64,000 nt of DNA from Clusia tigrina (GCA_920105625.2 OV050030.1:169877315-169941314), one strand, 5' to 3'. Positions 21,323-32,424 are shown, counted from the first letter of the stretch. Notes: generated from the sequence alone by a model not told the origin. Translations and numbers: made by a program.

Positions 21323-21580
21323 TTTTTTTGTAGTTTTACTTAGTTATATTTCCACTTAACATTGTATTGTGTTTATGTCTAGTTTTTCCTATTTATACTT
21401 CTTATTTATATATTTCTTATATGTATTTCCTAATGTGTTTAGTTTTTCTTATACATATTTCTTATTGAACTTTCTTAATATTGTTATTATGTACCAAGGC
21501 GTCTTTTCCATTCTTATCTATTAGAGAAGTCTATTATTAATTTTAAATGGGCCTATGTATGGGCTGTCTAACTTTTTCCT

Positions 21581-22495
21581 TCACATATTTCTTAGCATCA
21601 CTAAGTCTTCTACATTAAATTGTGAACTATTAGTTCCTATGTCGTAGTTCATTTTTCTTTTCTCCTTTGTTTTTTGGAGTATAAGTCTGGCAGTGTCTTT
21701 TGCATTTTCTGGTCTTTGTTTTAATTCATTTAGGTATTCTTCAGGGTTGATTGGACTAACTGTTTTGATCACTTGTTTATCTGTTAAAATATATGGCAAT
21801 TTTCCAAATATGAGTTCGAAACGTGAGTAACCTGTGTCCACGTGTGGTGTGGTATTGTACGAGAAAACGCAATAAGGTAAACCCTTTTTCCAATCCTGTT
21901 CTTCTGTTGAGGTGCATATGTATTCATTGAGAACCCTATGATTCCTTTCTATGCTACCTAGTGTTTGGTGATGGTAGGGGGTGGATGTTTTATGTTGAAA
22001 ATTTAACGTTTTGCTCATATGGTCAAATACCTGGTTCACGAACTCTCTACCCATATCTGTCTTTAAGGTGATAAAACCTCCATACTTTAGTATGAACTTT
22101 TCTAGTAAAGTATTGGCAGCTTCTAAAGATTCTTTTGTGTACATTGGATACGCCTCGATGTATTTAGTTAGTTGGCACTGAAGCGTCAAAATGTATTTAT
22201 ATCCGTTTGAAATACGGAGTGGTGCTACTGTGTCCATTTCTACTATTTGGAAACTTGTCGATGGAGTGTCTGTAATGACCATCTATTCTCTAATGTATTT
22301 TGTTGTTTTGTTTTTTGCACATATCTCGCAGTTATTTATATATGCCTTTACCATTTTAGTCATATTTTTCCATATGTACTTTTGTTTTAACTTTAACAAA
22401 GTTCTTCTTACACCAGGGTGTCCGGATGTTTGCGTGCAATGATTATCGTGTATGAGTTTCTTTTGCTCATTTATATCATGTATATGGGGGTTCAA
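21581..22495 (-). pseudogene. G1 integrase, copy C
   Basis: HHCC finger ORF 22495-22283 (70 aa) and core ORF 22282-21581 (233 aa) in one frame with a single stop between. The catalytic triad is present (MDTVAP, LKTDMGREF, SIERNHR). Least damaged of the three copies. Confidence 0.85.
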
Positions 22496-22844
22496 ATAAA
22501 ATTGTAGCAGGAGTTTGCCGTCCTTTAGCTAAATTCTCAATATATATATATTTTTTTTTTATATAAGACCTTTAATTTATCTTCATTAATAAGATCGCAC
22601 AAAGTATCGTCTTTTGAAAGAGCGATCTTCTCGATGTCATGACTGATTAAAAATGGAGTAAGCTTCCGTACCGAGGACTAAGTCAGAAGTATCGCTCTAG
22701 CAGTATATTTTTATAGTCGACTCTTATATTTGGCAAACTTTGCTTGTTTCTATGCGTATTTCGCTCGAGCTCATCCCCTTTTAGAATTTTGCACTTTAGC
22801 TGCTATAAATTTCGAATATCCGATAAAGATGCTGTTAAATGTCT

Positions 22845-23969
22845 TGAATCGTGATGTAAACTGATTTGATGAAAGGAGCTAGTCTTGTCTAGGGTTGAGA
22901 AGTACTTAGATCTGCCTATCTTGTCAAGTACGTCTTCTAGTCTAGAAATTTGTCGTTGACTAGTTTTTTATTTAATTGTCGGTAGTCTACTACTAGTCTC
23001 CACTATTTTGAATCGTCTGAGCACTTTTTTGGTACAAGTAGTGGTGAGTTGTAAGCACTAGTTGAGTGCTCAATGACTTGTTGCTGCAATAGATTATTTA
23101 CTTGCTCATTGATATTCTCCATTTGTGTATGTGGTAGACGGTAGTTCTTGATATACACTGGTTTTTTCTCCGTTACTTCAAAATGCTGTTCATAGAAATT
23201 GTTGACCGTAAGGATATCATCATCTAAGTGAAAAATATCTGCGTATTCGTCGCACGATTGCTCAATACTATCTTTTGCAACAAGATCTAGCGTGTCAAAT
23301 TGTAGCAGTGTTTGTATTCGATTCCATCTCTTTGTGTTATTGTTCTGTATGCTATTTACTATGTGATAGTTTTTTACGGGATGGCATTCTATTTTAGCTT
23401 GTTTAACTCTATTGTGTCCTGTGTTGTGTTCAAAATGCGTATGTGTTTCATGCCTTTAGCTGAAATTATAGTATTGCTTAGGTTACTCCTGTTTGTATTG
23501 CATTGTTGCATACGAGCATGTTCGCATTTATTGGGTGTATAACTTCGCATCATGGTGTTATGGTGATGCAAAATATCTTGCTTGCTAAATCAAGTACTAG
23601 TAACGTATTATTGTGTGTGAATGTTAGTGTGAGTGTTTCGTAATCTATCTTTCCGCCGAATTTTAGAAGGATATCATCTCCTGAAATTCCATCGGCTTTC
23701 ACTGGAAAACTGTCTTCTACAATTTGAAAGGTGTATTTTATATTTTCTTGTTGAACTTTTAGTGAGATTTCTGATGTGCCTAAAGTGTGAAGATTGGCTT
23801 TTGAGGTGCATATTGACTGAAAATATCTTCACTGAATATTTTACCAATTTTTAACAGTCAGATTTCTGCACCAGTGTCTACTAAAAAGTATGTGTATGTG
23901 TTCTTGTATTTAAATTTTACAAACCGTCTTATATGTCTGACTGTATTTATTGTGTATGCTACTTTGGGT
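22845..23969 (-). pseudogene. G1 protease and reverse transcriptase remnant, copy C
   Basis: Same layout as A and B. One further 2-bp deletion (TTAGGTTACTCC for TTAGGTATACTCC class of change near 23482) alters the frame of the protease-RT linker. Confidence 0.65.
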
Positions 23970-24213
23970 AATTGTTTGCTACTCATCCCCGCACTACTCA
24001 TATTGTTTTGCACCTCTAGCAGGCGGGGAGGCTGTCGTTTCCCTGTTGATTTAAGCAATTGGTTGTGTTTTGTGTAGTGGCTTCTACATACATTACTCTG
24101 TTTCGTCCGGAGTTTCTTCTGTAATTGTTGTTGTTTCTGTGTGTTTGCTGGTCAGTGCGTTGGTTGTTGTAGTTGGGGTTTCTTTATGGTTGTTGATTAG
24201 TACGTTGATTGTT

Positions 24214-24984
24214 TTAGTGGTCTGTGTTGTTGTTGCTTCTCCAATTACATCGGTAAACAGTGTTATTAGAATTTTGTTGCCAGTTTTTATTGTAGTAATT
24301 TTTGTCGTTGTTATTAGGGTAATGACTCCGTTGGTTAGTAAAACCAAAAGTATTGCTGCGGTATATGTTTTGCTGAGGCATATTGTTGTACTGTTTTCGT
24401 TCGCGATAATTGTTACTTCTATATGACAAAATGCGAGCCTCGTTCGGTTTTTCAATCTCGTCAGCTATTTGTATCGCTTCTTTAAATTGTTTACTGTGGC
24501 GTGCTGTTATTGTTTGGACGGTTGACATATTGGTGAGACCGTTTTTGAACGAAGTGAATGCTATTGTGTCGTTATTAGTTATTATTGCTTTCTTGACTTC
24601 TGTAGAGGTGTCTGTAGTTTGTAATTTGTTTAGAGTACAAATGAGTTCCTCTATCTGTGCGGCATAACTGGAAATTGTGCTACTACCCTGTCTCAGTTTC
24701 GAGTGCTCGTCTAACATTGAATTTGTCGTTTTTGTCGGCTTCAGTAAATTTTTTAATTCTGCATTTAGTGTTGTCGTATTGTCTGTTCCCGCTAGTTCTA
24801 ATTTGTTTTTTATTCTGTCGGGGAGTTTGGTGTTAAACACTAGTGTGAAAAATATGTTCTCACTGGTTACCGGTACAGTGGTCTTCATTATCTCCACTAG
24901 GCTTATGAGTTTAGACAAGTATTCGGGCTTGCCTGAGAATTCAGGTATAGCCTTCAGGCAATCAACTACGTTAAATGACGTCAT
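24214..24984 (-). CDS. G1 Gag, copy C
   Basis: 256 aa from ATG, N terminus intact (FNVVDCLKAIPEFSGKPE). It has small changes against A (LNAELKNLL, TARHSKQ, FGFTNQR). The C-terminal Asn/Arg-rich region is the same. Confidence 0.75.
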   Translation of the reverse strand: MTSFNVVDCLKAIPEFSGKPEYLSKLISLVEIMKTTVPVTSENIFFTLVFNTKLPDRIKNKLELAGTDNTTTLNAELKNLLKPTKTTNSMLDEHSKLRQGSSTISSYAAQIEELICTLNKLQTTDTSTEVKKAIITNNDTIAFTSFKNGLTNMSTVQTITARHSKQFKEAIQIADEIEKPNEARILSYRSNNYRERKQYNNMPQQNIYRSNTFGFTNQRSHYPNNNDKNYYNKNWQQNSNNTVYRCNWRSNNNTDH

Positions 24985-25279
24985 AGCGAACTCTGACGAC
25001 TGTTCCGTGGTTATATCTATTGTTCCTACCTTTTCTTCTTTTTAAAAATGCTGACTGCTAATTTTTTTTTTTATGTAGTCGCTTAATGTGTTAAACCTAG
25101 ATATGTATGTGTGCCTTTCCAAACTGGGCGCTTGGTTGAGTTCTAACTCAAAATATGCAGTCTGTGAACTGAGTGTTAATTGTAACTCTTTTATGTACTT
25201 CTCTATATAAATTCTATTTGGGCTTTTTTAAAGTGCCTACAATCTGTTCAATTTTTTGGAGCGAAGGGAGGCTCATAAT

Positions 25280-25537
25280 TTATTTCCTAGAGGCAATCTC
25301 GCTTAAATCAAATATTGACTTTGCTGCTTTTACATGTTGTTTTCTGTTGTAATCCCTATACATATGTAACAATGTTATTCCTAAGTGTACTCCTACTATG
25401 ATTCTAATTATTAATAGTTTCACGTCATGATCTTCGAGGGTATCTGAGTGTTGGCTTTGAGTGTTTAGAATGGTTACTTGAGGATCTCCACTATGATTTT
25501 CTATTTTCGATTTAGTACTACTCATTTTTATATACAT
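25280..25537 (-). CDS. G1 small leader ORF with membrane segment, copy C
   Basis: 85 aa, identical in layout to the ORFs at 6126 and 19634, no stop. Confidence 0.55.
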   Translation of the reverse strand: MYIKMSSTKSKIENHSGDPQVTILNTQSQHSDTLEDHDVKLLIIRIIVGVHLGITLLHMYRDYNRKQHVKAAKSIFDLSEIASRK

Positions 25538-25679
25538 TTTTCTTTTTCTTTTATTTAAATTGAAAGTTTTATATTTTACGGTTTAGAAAATTATACAACA
25601 TAGTTAAAGGAATATTAAATTGTTTACTTGTGATATGCCTTAGAATATTCTTATCATATACGACAAAATTTTTCTACCA

Positions 25680-26024
25680 TCACGTTTCCTTGACCCGGTT
25701 GGTGTCATTGTACCAGTCTGCTATCGTTGGGGTTTCCTTAATAACAATTGTCTTCCAGAGCCAAACCATGAATTTTTGTTTCTGCTCCTTAGTATGTTGG
25801 TTTAACTCTGTTGGTTTAGCCTTTGTACATTTACGCTGTCCATCGAAACTTAGCGTGTTTATGTTAGTTTTTATGCTCTTTTTGTCCGTTGTATTTTGAG
25901 CTAGATTGTATTCGTGGTACAAGGACCTAATCTTATTTTTCAGCTGTACGTTTTGTTCAGCTTCCTGGCGGAGTTCTGAATAGTGCTGCTGTCGTCCTTT
26001 GTCCTCTGCACTTGCAGAGTTCAA
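25680..26024 (-). CDS. G1 unidentified leader ORF, copy C
   Basis: 114 aa. Its start reads MNSASAEDKG where A and B read MSSALAEFKG, owing to the 20-bp inversion at 26002-26021. The frame and length are unchanged. Confidence 0.45.
   Translation of the reverse strand: MNSASAEDKGRQQHYSELRQEAEQNVQLKNKIRSLYHEYNLAQNTTDKKSIKTNINTLSFDGQRKCTKAKPTELNQHTKEQKQKFMVWLWKTIVIKETPTIADWYNDTNRVKET
26002..26021. other. 20-bp inversion between 9-bp inverted repeats
   Basis: Copies A (6848-6867) and B (20356-20375) read AACTCTGCAAGTGCAGAGGA between CGTCCTTTG and CAAAGGACG. Copy C carries the exact reverse complement, TCCTCTGCACTTGCAGAGTT, between the same stems. Confidence 0.95.
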
Positions 26025-26394
26025 AGGACGCCTGCCGCGGAGTTCGATGGTATGTATATTGGTGGGATAGCACTAGTACCTGGAGTTTGCTCTGAAACAT
26101 ATTCTTCTTCGCTTGTGGTAGTCTGTCTATAAAAGTAATTTAGTACCGTACGGAATCCCCAAGAGGATATAATGTTTCACGCTTCGATTGTCCTTTCTGG
26201 TCTATTATGTCTAAATGGTTGGCTGCTCTGTGGCATACATTATTAAAAAGAGAATGGAAGTCTGCGTCATTCATTGCTCGTTCCCACTTTCACAGTTGTT
26301 TGTTGCAGGAAAGTTGTTGTAAACATTTTTCAGGATTATTGTTGGAGAAACGTAAAAAAATCAGGATCAGCGTATTCAGAAAATCAGCATCGTT

Positions 26395-26409
26395 GTGGCA
26401 GGATCGCCA
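26395..26409 (-). promoter_or_regulatory. G1 primer-binding-site candidate, copy C
   Basis: TGGCGATCCTGCCAC on the minus strand, adjoining LTR5. Confidence 0.6.
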
Positions 26410-26948
26410 TGTAATACACGTCTTCTATCTAATGGTTTTCCCTACGTAGATGATGGGCTCATATGATTATTTGTATTGCGCGAGAGCTTGCGCACTTAGT
26501 ACTCGGCGCCTAAAGAGGCAGCCAGATGTTTTCAATATTAAAACGACTATGGAGGTCAGCTCGTTCCGAGTTCATAACAATTTGAGTTGTGGTTTAGAAC
26601 TGAACTTTATTTACAAAATTGGTTTCTTTTATACTTAAAATCTAGTTTCAAATTACATTTTATTTCGATAATTATTTTACAATATCCCATGTGTCAACAA
26701 ATTTCACATGTGTAAGCAATAATATGTGAACGTTCAATTTATGCCTACTACAGGCCTTTGAGATTCGAATTGCATGTTCACTGCATTGCTTGGGTTAGAG
26801 GAAAGGTTTGAAAGAGTGGAGTGGTGTGTGTGTGTGTGGTCATACTGCGTGTGCACTACATTAGTTCTGCTAGTCACTGCGGGCAATGGTACAATATGTA
26901 TGATCATCATGACAGACTACACTAGTGCTAATCTTAAGGAAAATAACA
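26410..26948 (-). repeat. G1 LTR5 (right-type)
   Basis: 539 bp, right-type markers throughout. It lacks the 12-bp duplication of LTR2/LTR4 and has an 8-bp deletion (TACATTAGTTC for TACATGGTGCAATTAGTTC). Confidence 0.9.
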
Positions 26949-27330
26949 TAAAGAAAAACTTAGCATGTAAAATTAAATTGAACTTTAAATAGATTTTTTT
27001 GAACTTTTTGACAATGTAAAGAAGAAAGTTTCACTCTGCCTATAATTAATACTTAATTTCATATGCTTCAAACGCGAAAGTTCGAAATAGAAAGCCACTC
27101 TTTCCCATTGTTGTCTAAGCAGACTCTCTCCTAAGTAAGTTAGCAAAAGGCAAGTTCTCTTATTACTATATGCAGTTACAAAATCGTCTGATTATGAGGC
27201 TTGATCTCTGCCTATCTTAATTGCAGTTTAATAAGGAAAATTTGCTTATTCATAATTTAGAAGTAAAAATTAGTCAGATAGTAAGTTAGTAAGCATTGCA
27301 CCGAGAAGATGCTAAATAAATAAAATAAAA
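26949..27330. repeat. Duplicated flank beside G1, copy 2
   Basis: Matches 7815-8197. No ORF. After 27330 the sequence is unlike copy 1. Confidence 0.85.
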
Positions 27331-27442
27331 CTGAAATATAATATTTTACATTAATTTGTATACACCTCTCAAGAATTTTGATTTGGATTTTTGCTATCTT
27401 TTTTCATCGAAAAGTGAAAACGGGAACATTGATTTCGGCAAG

Positions 27443-27627
27443 ATACATACACATAGCCCATAAGGTCTGCGTTCACCTTACAAATTATTATAAATGATAT
27501 AAAAACACAACGAAAATATATAATTCAAATAAATTTTTTTTTCTTGTATTTATTCTTTACATTCTTAAGTTCAAAAAGTAAAAAAAAAATTTCAGATTCC
27601 TCTCTTCATTCTTGAGATAACGGTAAA
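27443..27627 (+). repeat. Left terminal inverted repeat of the Tc1-like element
   Basis: Pairs with 28566-28735 apart from a 13-bp stretch (near 27460-27480) that has no partner in the right repeat. Outer end TACATACACATAGCCCATA. Confidence 0.75.
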
Positions 27628-27804
27628 TAAGTGCCGTTACAAGCAAAAATAGCTCCCACAAAGTCTGCGTTCAGTTTGTTTGTTTTGATAATATCATTAC
27701 TTTTTAAGAAGTTTTTTTAATCTTTTTTGGTCATTTTCCATTCCTTGTAATCATTATTGATAGTTTAAGTAGCTTAGTAGTTAATTTTATTATAATTTTG
27801 AAAT

Positions 27805-28503
27805 ATGAAAACCAAAGGAAAAGAACTTAGTGTGTGCGAAACAAAAATAAATATAAAATTTGGAAAGATGGAAAAAGCCTCCGAAAAATTGGCCAAAATA
27901 TTGGAAGAACATATTACTCTGTCCAGCGCATAGTAAACAATTTCAAAGAAACCGGAATTTTAATATCTAAGCCGCAATCTGGGGGTCCATAAATATTATC
28001 AGTCCGGGAAGAGCGCAAAGTAGTCAATATGGCAAAGGTTAACCCTCGTATGACATCTTTAAAAATTGTTGCCAACATAAGGCAAATGTTTAAAAAAAAA
28101 CATTTGTGCCGAAACTGCTAAGAAAACTTTACGTAAAGCTGGATATCATGGTAGAGTCGCTCTAGTTGGTACAGTCAAACACGGTGGTGGTGGAATTATG
28201 GTGTGGGGTTGCATGGCGGCTAGTGGTGTGGGTCAGCTGGAATTTATTAAATCCATAATGAATAAATGGGGATATTTAAACATTTTAAAGACAAATTTAA
28301 AAGTGAGTTCAGTGAATCTTAACTTATTAACGACGTTTTGGTTCCAACAAGATAATGATCCAAAGCACACAGCGGAGATCGTTAAACTCTGGCTCTTGTA
28401 CAAGAAGAAGATTACAGCTGAGGAAACAGAGAAGTTGGTAATTTCAATGCCAAACAGACTGAGTGTAGTCTTAAAACGTAGTGGCTATCCGACAAAATAT
28501 TAA
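27805..28503 (+). pseudogene. Tc1-like transposase remnant
   Basis: The ATG at 27805 begins MKTKGKELSVCE. Several frames then give a paired-type helix-turn-helix (ILEEHITLSS, SKPQSGGP after frame changes, VNPRMTSLKIVAN). A 28198-28503 ORF holds the catalytic core piece IMVWGCMAASGVGQLEFI and FWFQQDNDPKHTAEIVKLWL, with the second Asp of DDE, and a C terminus (EKLVISMPNRLSVVLKRSGYPTKY without its middle). The region with the first Asp and the block with the final Glu (the PQSPDLNPIE-type block) are deleted. The enzyme would cut and paste the element; it cannot now. Confidence 0.8.
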
Positions 28504-28565
28504 ATTTATCTTTCCTTCATTATTTCGAATGCTTTTGTAATTAGTTTTAAAATTGAACGCAGACC

Positions 28566-28735
28566 TTACCGTTATCTCAAGAATGAAGAGAGGAATCTGA
28601 ATTTTTTTTTTTTTTGTTTTTGCACTTAAGAATGTAAAGAATAAATAAATGAAAAAAAATTAATTTGAATTATATATTTTCGTTGTGTTTTTATATCATT
28701 TATAAAAATGGACTATGGACTATGTGTATGTATAG
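28566..28735 (-). repeat. Right terminal inverted repeat of the Tc1-like element
   Basis: Reverse complement of 27443-27627 apart from the 13-bp gap and a longer A tract (T run at 28602-28616 on the plus strand). Confidence 0.75.
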
Positions 28736-29099
28736 CCATTTATTTCTTCTTTTGAATGATTATTCTCTTACAAGACGAGTAAAAAAATCATACTTGTGGA
28801 AATTTTAAAGAAATTGGAGCAAAAATCTACCGTAAATTAATAAAAAATAAATGCTCAGCTCTGAGTATTATGTCATGGAACGCGATTGGACTGCTAAAGC
28901 ACCAAGAAGAATGAAAATATTACTAAATAAGGAACGAATTGACCTTTGATTAAGCAGAGTATCTGAAATTTATTTTACCTTTGTCATGTAACACTTTTAA
29001 AAGTCATCTTGTATTTTGATCAATAAATGAAGATTATTGTACAAGAGCAAAAGAAGAGAAAAAACGTATATCACAATGAAGATCAAACCAGCAGTAACA
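28736..29099. other. AT-rich stretch, nothing recognised
   Basis: No ORF, repeat or RNA gene that I can support. It could be the decayed 5' part of the LINE that follows. Confidence 0.3.
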
Positions 29100-30552
29100 G
29101 TCCTATCACCAACAGTTACAATTGAAACTAACAATCAACATTTTTCAATAAGTGTTATGTACGGTCTTCCAAACATTCGATTATAATATATACAGTTAAA
29201 AAAGCTAATAAAATTTCAAAAAAATTAATTTATTATGGATGGTGGTGACTTCAATCCAAAGCGCACTATCTTATATTTTCCTTTTAGCCAAAAAAGTTTC
29301 AGCAAACTATGTACAGATTGGAGCAGATTTTAACTTAGCTTTATTGCCTTACTATTAGCGAAACGGTTATAAAAAAAGAATCAAGACTAATAGGTTAACA
29401 AACTGGTATTATTTTAAACTGTTATTGAAAGAACATGTATATCTTGCACCTAAAATTCGAATACCTTCTTTAATACCTGATTTAACACCTGATCAACTGT
29501 TGATAAGCTTTCATTACTCACTTTGGATATCGACAAAATATCTAAAGAAGCCAATCAATATCAGCGCGATAAAGACTAGTAATGCAAAATTATCTAAACA
29601 TATTAAGATAAAGCTTAATCTTTTGCAAATCATATGGCTAAAACATGTCAACCAATGAAGAGCAGTGTGACGAATTAATAAAAATTTCGGAACATAAAGA
29701 AATCTTAATTTCTCACTCCTGAAATACTAAAGTAGGCACCAGACATGGCAATTTTTAAACTTATGCAGCAGTTCAATGCATCAATTCGTGTAAAATATAT
29801 TCCTCTCTCATGGAAAATAGGTGAAGACAAAATAATAACAAAGCCGGGAAAAGCAGCAGAACATATTTCTTCATATAGGCCGATTTCCCTTTTGCCAACA
29901 ATCTCAAAACTTTTAAGAAATTATTATACAAAATACTTGTGCTTATGATTGAATCGAAAAAGTTCATTCCAACCCAATAATTTGGATTTTGAAGTATGCA
30001 CAAAGTACAGTGAATTGTTGCAGAAATTGAAAAAGGGACTAGAAGGCGGAAAAGTCTGTTCTACTATTTTTCTTGATTTAGAATGGCCTTTTGGCCAAGT
30101 CTGGCAGAAAGGCCTTTTAAACAAGTTAAAAGCGTACTTTCCTTTGTCATATTATACAATTTTAAATTCTTACTTCTGTGAGAGATTTATTTATATTAAA
30201 CAAGGAAACTGAACCCACAGGGAAGTGTGCTTAGTCAACTAGTATACCTACTCATTACAAGGAATTTGCCAATACCGCCCGAAAGCAAAATAGAAACATT
30301 CGCAGATGACACTGCAATTCTAGCAATTGCATCATCTACCTATTTTCTACCTATCTACCTATTTTCATCCTGGGTAGTCACCATATTATAATACTGCAAA
30401 ATAACTGGGTATATCTATAACTGGGTATAACTATAAACTTCATTAGAAAGTACATATAAAAATGAAAAGAGCGGAGCTTGACGGAAAACTACGCAAAATG
30501 GAATGGCTGATGGGTCATAAAACAGCAGAACAAAAAAATATTATATGTGTAT
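29100..30552 (+). pseudogene. Jockey-like LINE, endonuclease and reverse transcriptase, decayed
   Basis: Pieces in several plus-strand frames follow the order of a jockey-clade ORF2. An endonuclease-like IMDGGDFNPKRT lies near 29233-29268. 29745-29948 holds PLSWKIGEDKIITKPGKAAEH and SSYRPISLLPTISKLL (RT domain 1-2). FLDLEWPFGQVW follows near 30070, then GSVLSQLVYLL and FADDTAILA near 30295-30325 (palm site, FADD). LDGKLRKMEWLMGHK (30480-30525) is the thumb region. A deletion of about 115 bp just after FADDTAILA is inferred from the right-arm copy (63678-64000). Numerous stops. The LINE ends at TGTGTA before 30552, where another element seems to begin. Confidence 0.65.
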
Positions 30553-32074
30553 GAAATGCAACCATGCGTTTGAGTTTTCGCACATAGCGAAAATAGGTTC
30601 AGCGAGTATTTTAAAGTTTAGTTCGTTTCTGAGAGCACAAGGAGCAGTGCGGTGCAGTCTATGTGCAGAGAGCTGAGCCCGGAGAGAGTGCAATCTATGT
30701 GCAAGGAGCTGAGCCAGGAGAGCGGTGCGGAGCAGGGGATCTTAGAGCAGGAGCCTATACACAGGAGCAAGTATGAGCGGTGCCACAGGTATTCGAGAAC
30801 ATAGTCACGTTTAGATTATATACGCTGACAATATTTATGTTCACATTGCATTATACATTATATATATACATATACGTACCTATTTACACATACATATGCA
30901 GGTCCATTCATGCATATGAGAGGAATTGAGCTAAACGCGCAAGAGCTTGTGCATATTCACTAACTGTATATACATATATACATGTATCGCATACATGCCG
31001 ATTTATTGTTGAGCTACATATGTATTTGCATAATTATAAGAGCAATAAAAAGTGGTTTTTCGTATGCTTTTCCACTTAAAACAATTGTGTTTTTATTTAA
31101 GTCGGATTGCAGTAAGTATTGCCATAGTTTCATTGTCGATTCGATACATTGGTCCATGTCGAGCCGGATCGTACCAGTGATCTATGCAATACAGCAACTA
31201 TGGTGCGATGCATGTGAATATGTACATATATTAAGTAGCGCTATATGTAAGTAATTATGTGCAAAATGAAATTGCGCCTTTAATTTAGGCATTCATTTGA
31301 GATGACGTCAGAGCTATGTAAAAGCAGATCGCATATACATGCGTATGTTTGTAGTATTAAGTAGCTATATACATAAATTAAGTGCAAAACTTAATTGCGC
31401 CTTTATTTTAAGCCTTCCTATGTAATCACACCAGACTCTATGTAAACGCAGATCGTATATGCATGTTTGTATGTATGTATGTGCGATTGTGTACTGGCAG
31501 GGTAGGTAATAGCTATTCTTTCCTTTGAATTCCTTTGATCCGATGTGCTTGCGGGAAGGAAAAAGAGAGCAAGTGCAAAGCGCTAGAGGAGCATCAATTG
31601 CTGAATGCGCAATACTCATTCGGAACATATAATATGGTATGTGAGCAGAGCGAAGAGAGCACGGGCAGGTTCAGAAAGAAATAGACTAAATTTGAAGAAA
31701 TAAATAAATTATAGAACAATATAATAATAAGGTAAAATACAGTCCACGGAGTTATAGGAGCAGAGCCAACACTGCAATGCTAAAAAATAATAAACGAAGG
31801 GCGTATGTATGTGCTCAAAGCACATACGAGAAATTGGTACAGTGCATCGGGCTTGAGCAAATAAAAATTATATTATCAGGAAAGCTAAACGAATTTAGGG
31901 GTGAGTGTAATGTGCGCAGCAGACACAGTGCGAGTTTTGTGCAGAGAATATGCGCAGGCAAGCACTATGCGACGCAGCCATGGACTTAGGCAGTATGCTG
32001 CGCTATGGCTGCCCCCTTGCTGGCGGCCGAAAGTAAGGCCTGCTGAAAGTTTTGTGCAAAGAGCTGAAAGTTTT
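30552..32074 (+). repeat. Repeat-rich non-coding block, possible BEL/Pao LTR and leader (left arm)
   Basis: No convincing ORF. It starts with TG (TGAAATGCAACC) where the LINE stops, and contains local duplications: a unit of about 37 bp (ATGTGCA-GAGCTGAGCC) twice at 30650-30725 and a 126-bp pair at 31230-31475. Its place upstream of BEL gag/pol pieces suggests a BEL 5' LTR and leader. I find no second copy in the window to define LTR ends, so this is inference. Confidence 0.3.
31230..31475 (+). repeat. 126-bp tandem duplication (left arm)
   Basis: Two diverged units, each running ATTAAGTAG-C...AATTGCGCCTTTA...CTATGTAAA-GCAGATCG-ATAT-CATG. Confidence 0.7.
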
Positions 32075-32424
32075 GTGCAAATGAGCGAATAAACCAATGC
32101 AGTTATTCGTCTCAAAATTTAAATATGAGCGAGCGAAACTATGTGCAAATGAGCGAATAGACCAGTGCGGTTACTCGTCTCAACATTTAATTATGAACGA
32201 GCGAAAATTATGTGCAAATGAGCGAATAAACCAGTGTGGTTATTCGTCTCAAAATTTAGTTATGAGCGAGCGAAAATTATGTGCAAATGAGCGAATAAAC
32301 CAGTGCGGTTATTCGACTCAAAATTTAAAATTTGAGCGAGCATTAGTGCAAATAATTTCGTGCTAGTGAGCGAATAAACCAATGTGGTTATTCGGCTCAA
32401 AAATTATATAAGAGCGAGCATTGT
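32075..32424 (+). repeat. 69-bp tandem repeat, five units (left arm)
   Basis: Units start GTGCAAATGAGCGAATAAAC at 32075, 32143, 32212, 32281 and a variant at 32360 (periods 68, 69, 69, 79). 69 bp is 23 codons, so one plus-strand frame (32097-32366) repeats ERKLCANERINQCGYSSQNL three times. The ORF is probably a by-product of the period rather than a gene. Confidence 0.9.

Larger units (their letters stand above)
15119..26948 (-). mobile_element. Tandem G1 array: LTR3-interior B-LTR4-interior C-LTR5
   Basis: Three LTRs (15119-15665, 20764-21322, 26410-26948) separate two interiors (15666-20763, 5098 bp; 21323-26409, 5087 bp), both on the minus strand. The middle LTR is shared, so this is not two independent insertions side by side. 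LTR4 is a chimera of right-type and left-type sequence, which points to unequal homologous recombination between LTRs. Both interiors carry the same Pol deletion as copy A. Confidence 0.9.
27443..28735 (+). mobile_element. Tc1-like DNA transposon, dead, with long inverted repeats
   Basis: Terminal inverted repeats of about 170-185 bp (27443-27627 and 28566-28735) enclose a broken transposase. The repeats share TACATACACATAG at the outer end, a block around AAATGATATAAAAACACAACG and an inner block ending in GAGATAACGGTAA. A 13-bp motif, AA(G/A)GTCTGCGTTCA, occurs in the outer part of the left repeat (27461), again inside it (27660), and at the inner edge of the right repeat (28556-28570 on the minus strand). 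This could be a repeated transposase-binding site, as in IR/DR-type Tc1 elements. Confidence 0.75.

Noticed and set aside
32097..32366. 89-aa ORF with three 23-residue repeats, as a repeat protein gene
   Set aside because: The repeat is a 69-bp DNA period, so the protein period is automatic. One unit is 68 bp, the last is 79 bp, and there are no upstream signals.
32075..32424. CRISPR array
   Set aside because: Units are contiguous without spacers, and the context is eukaryotic transposon DNA.
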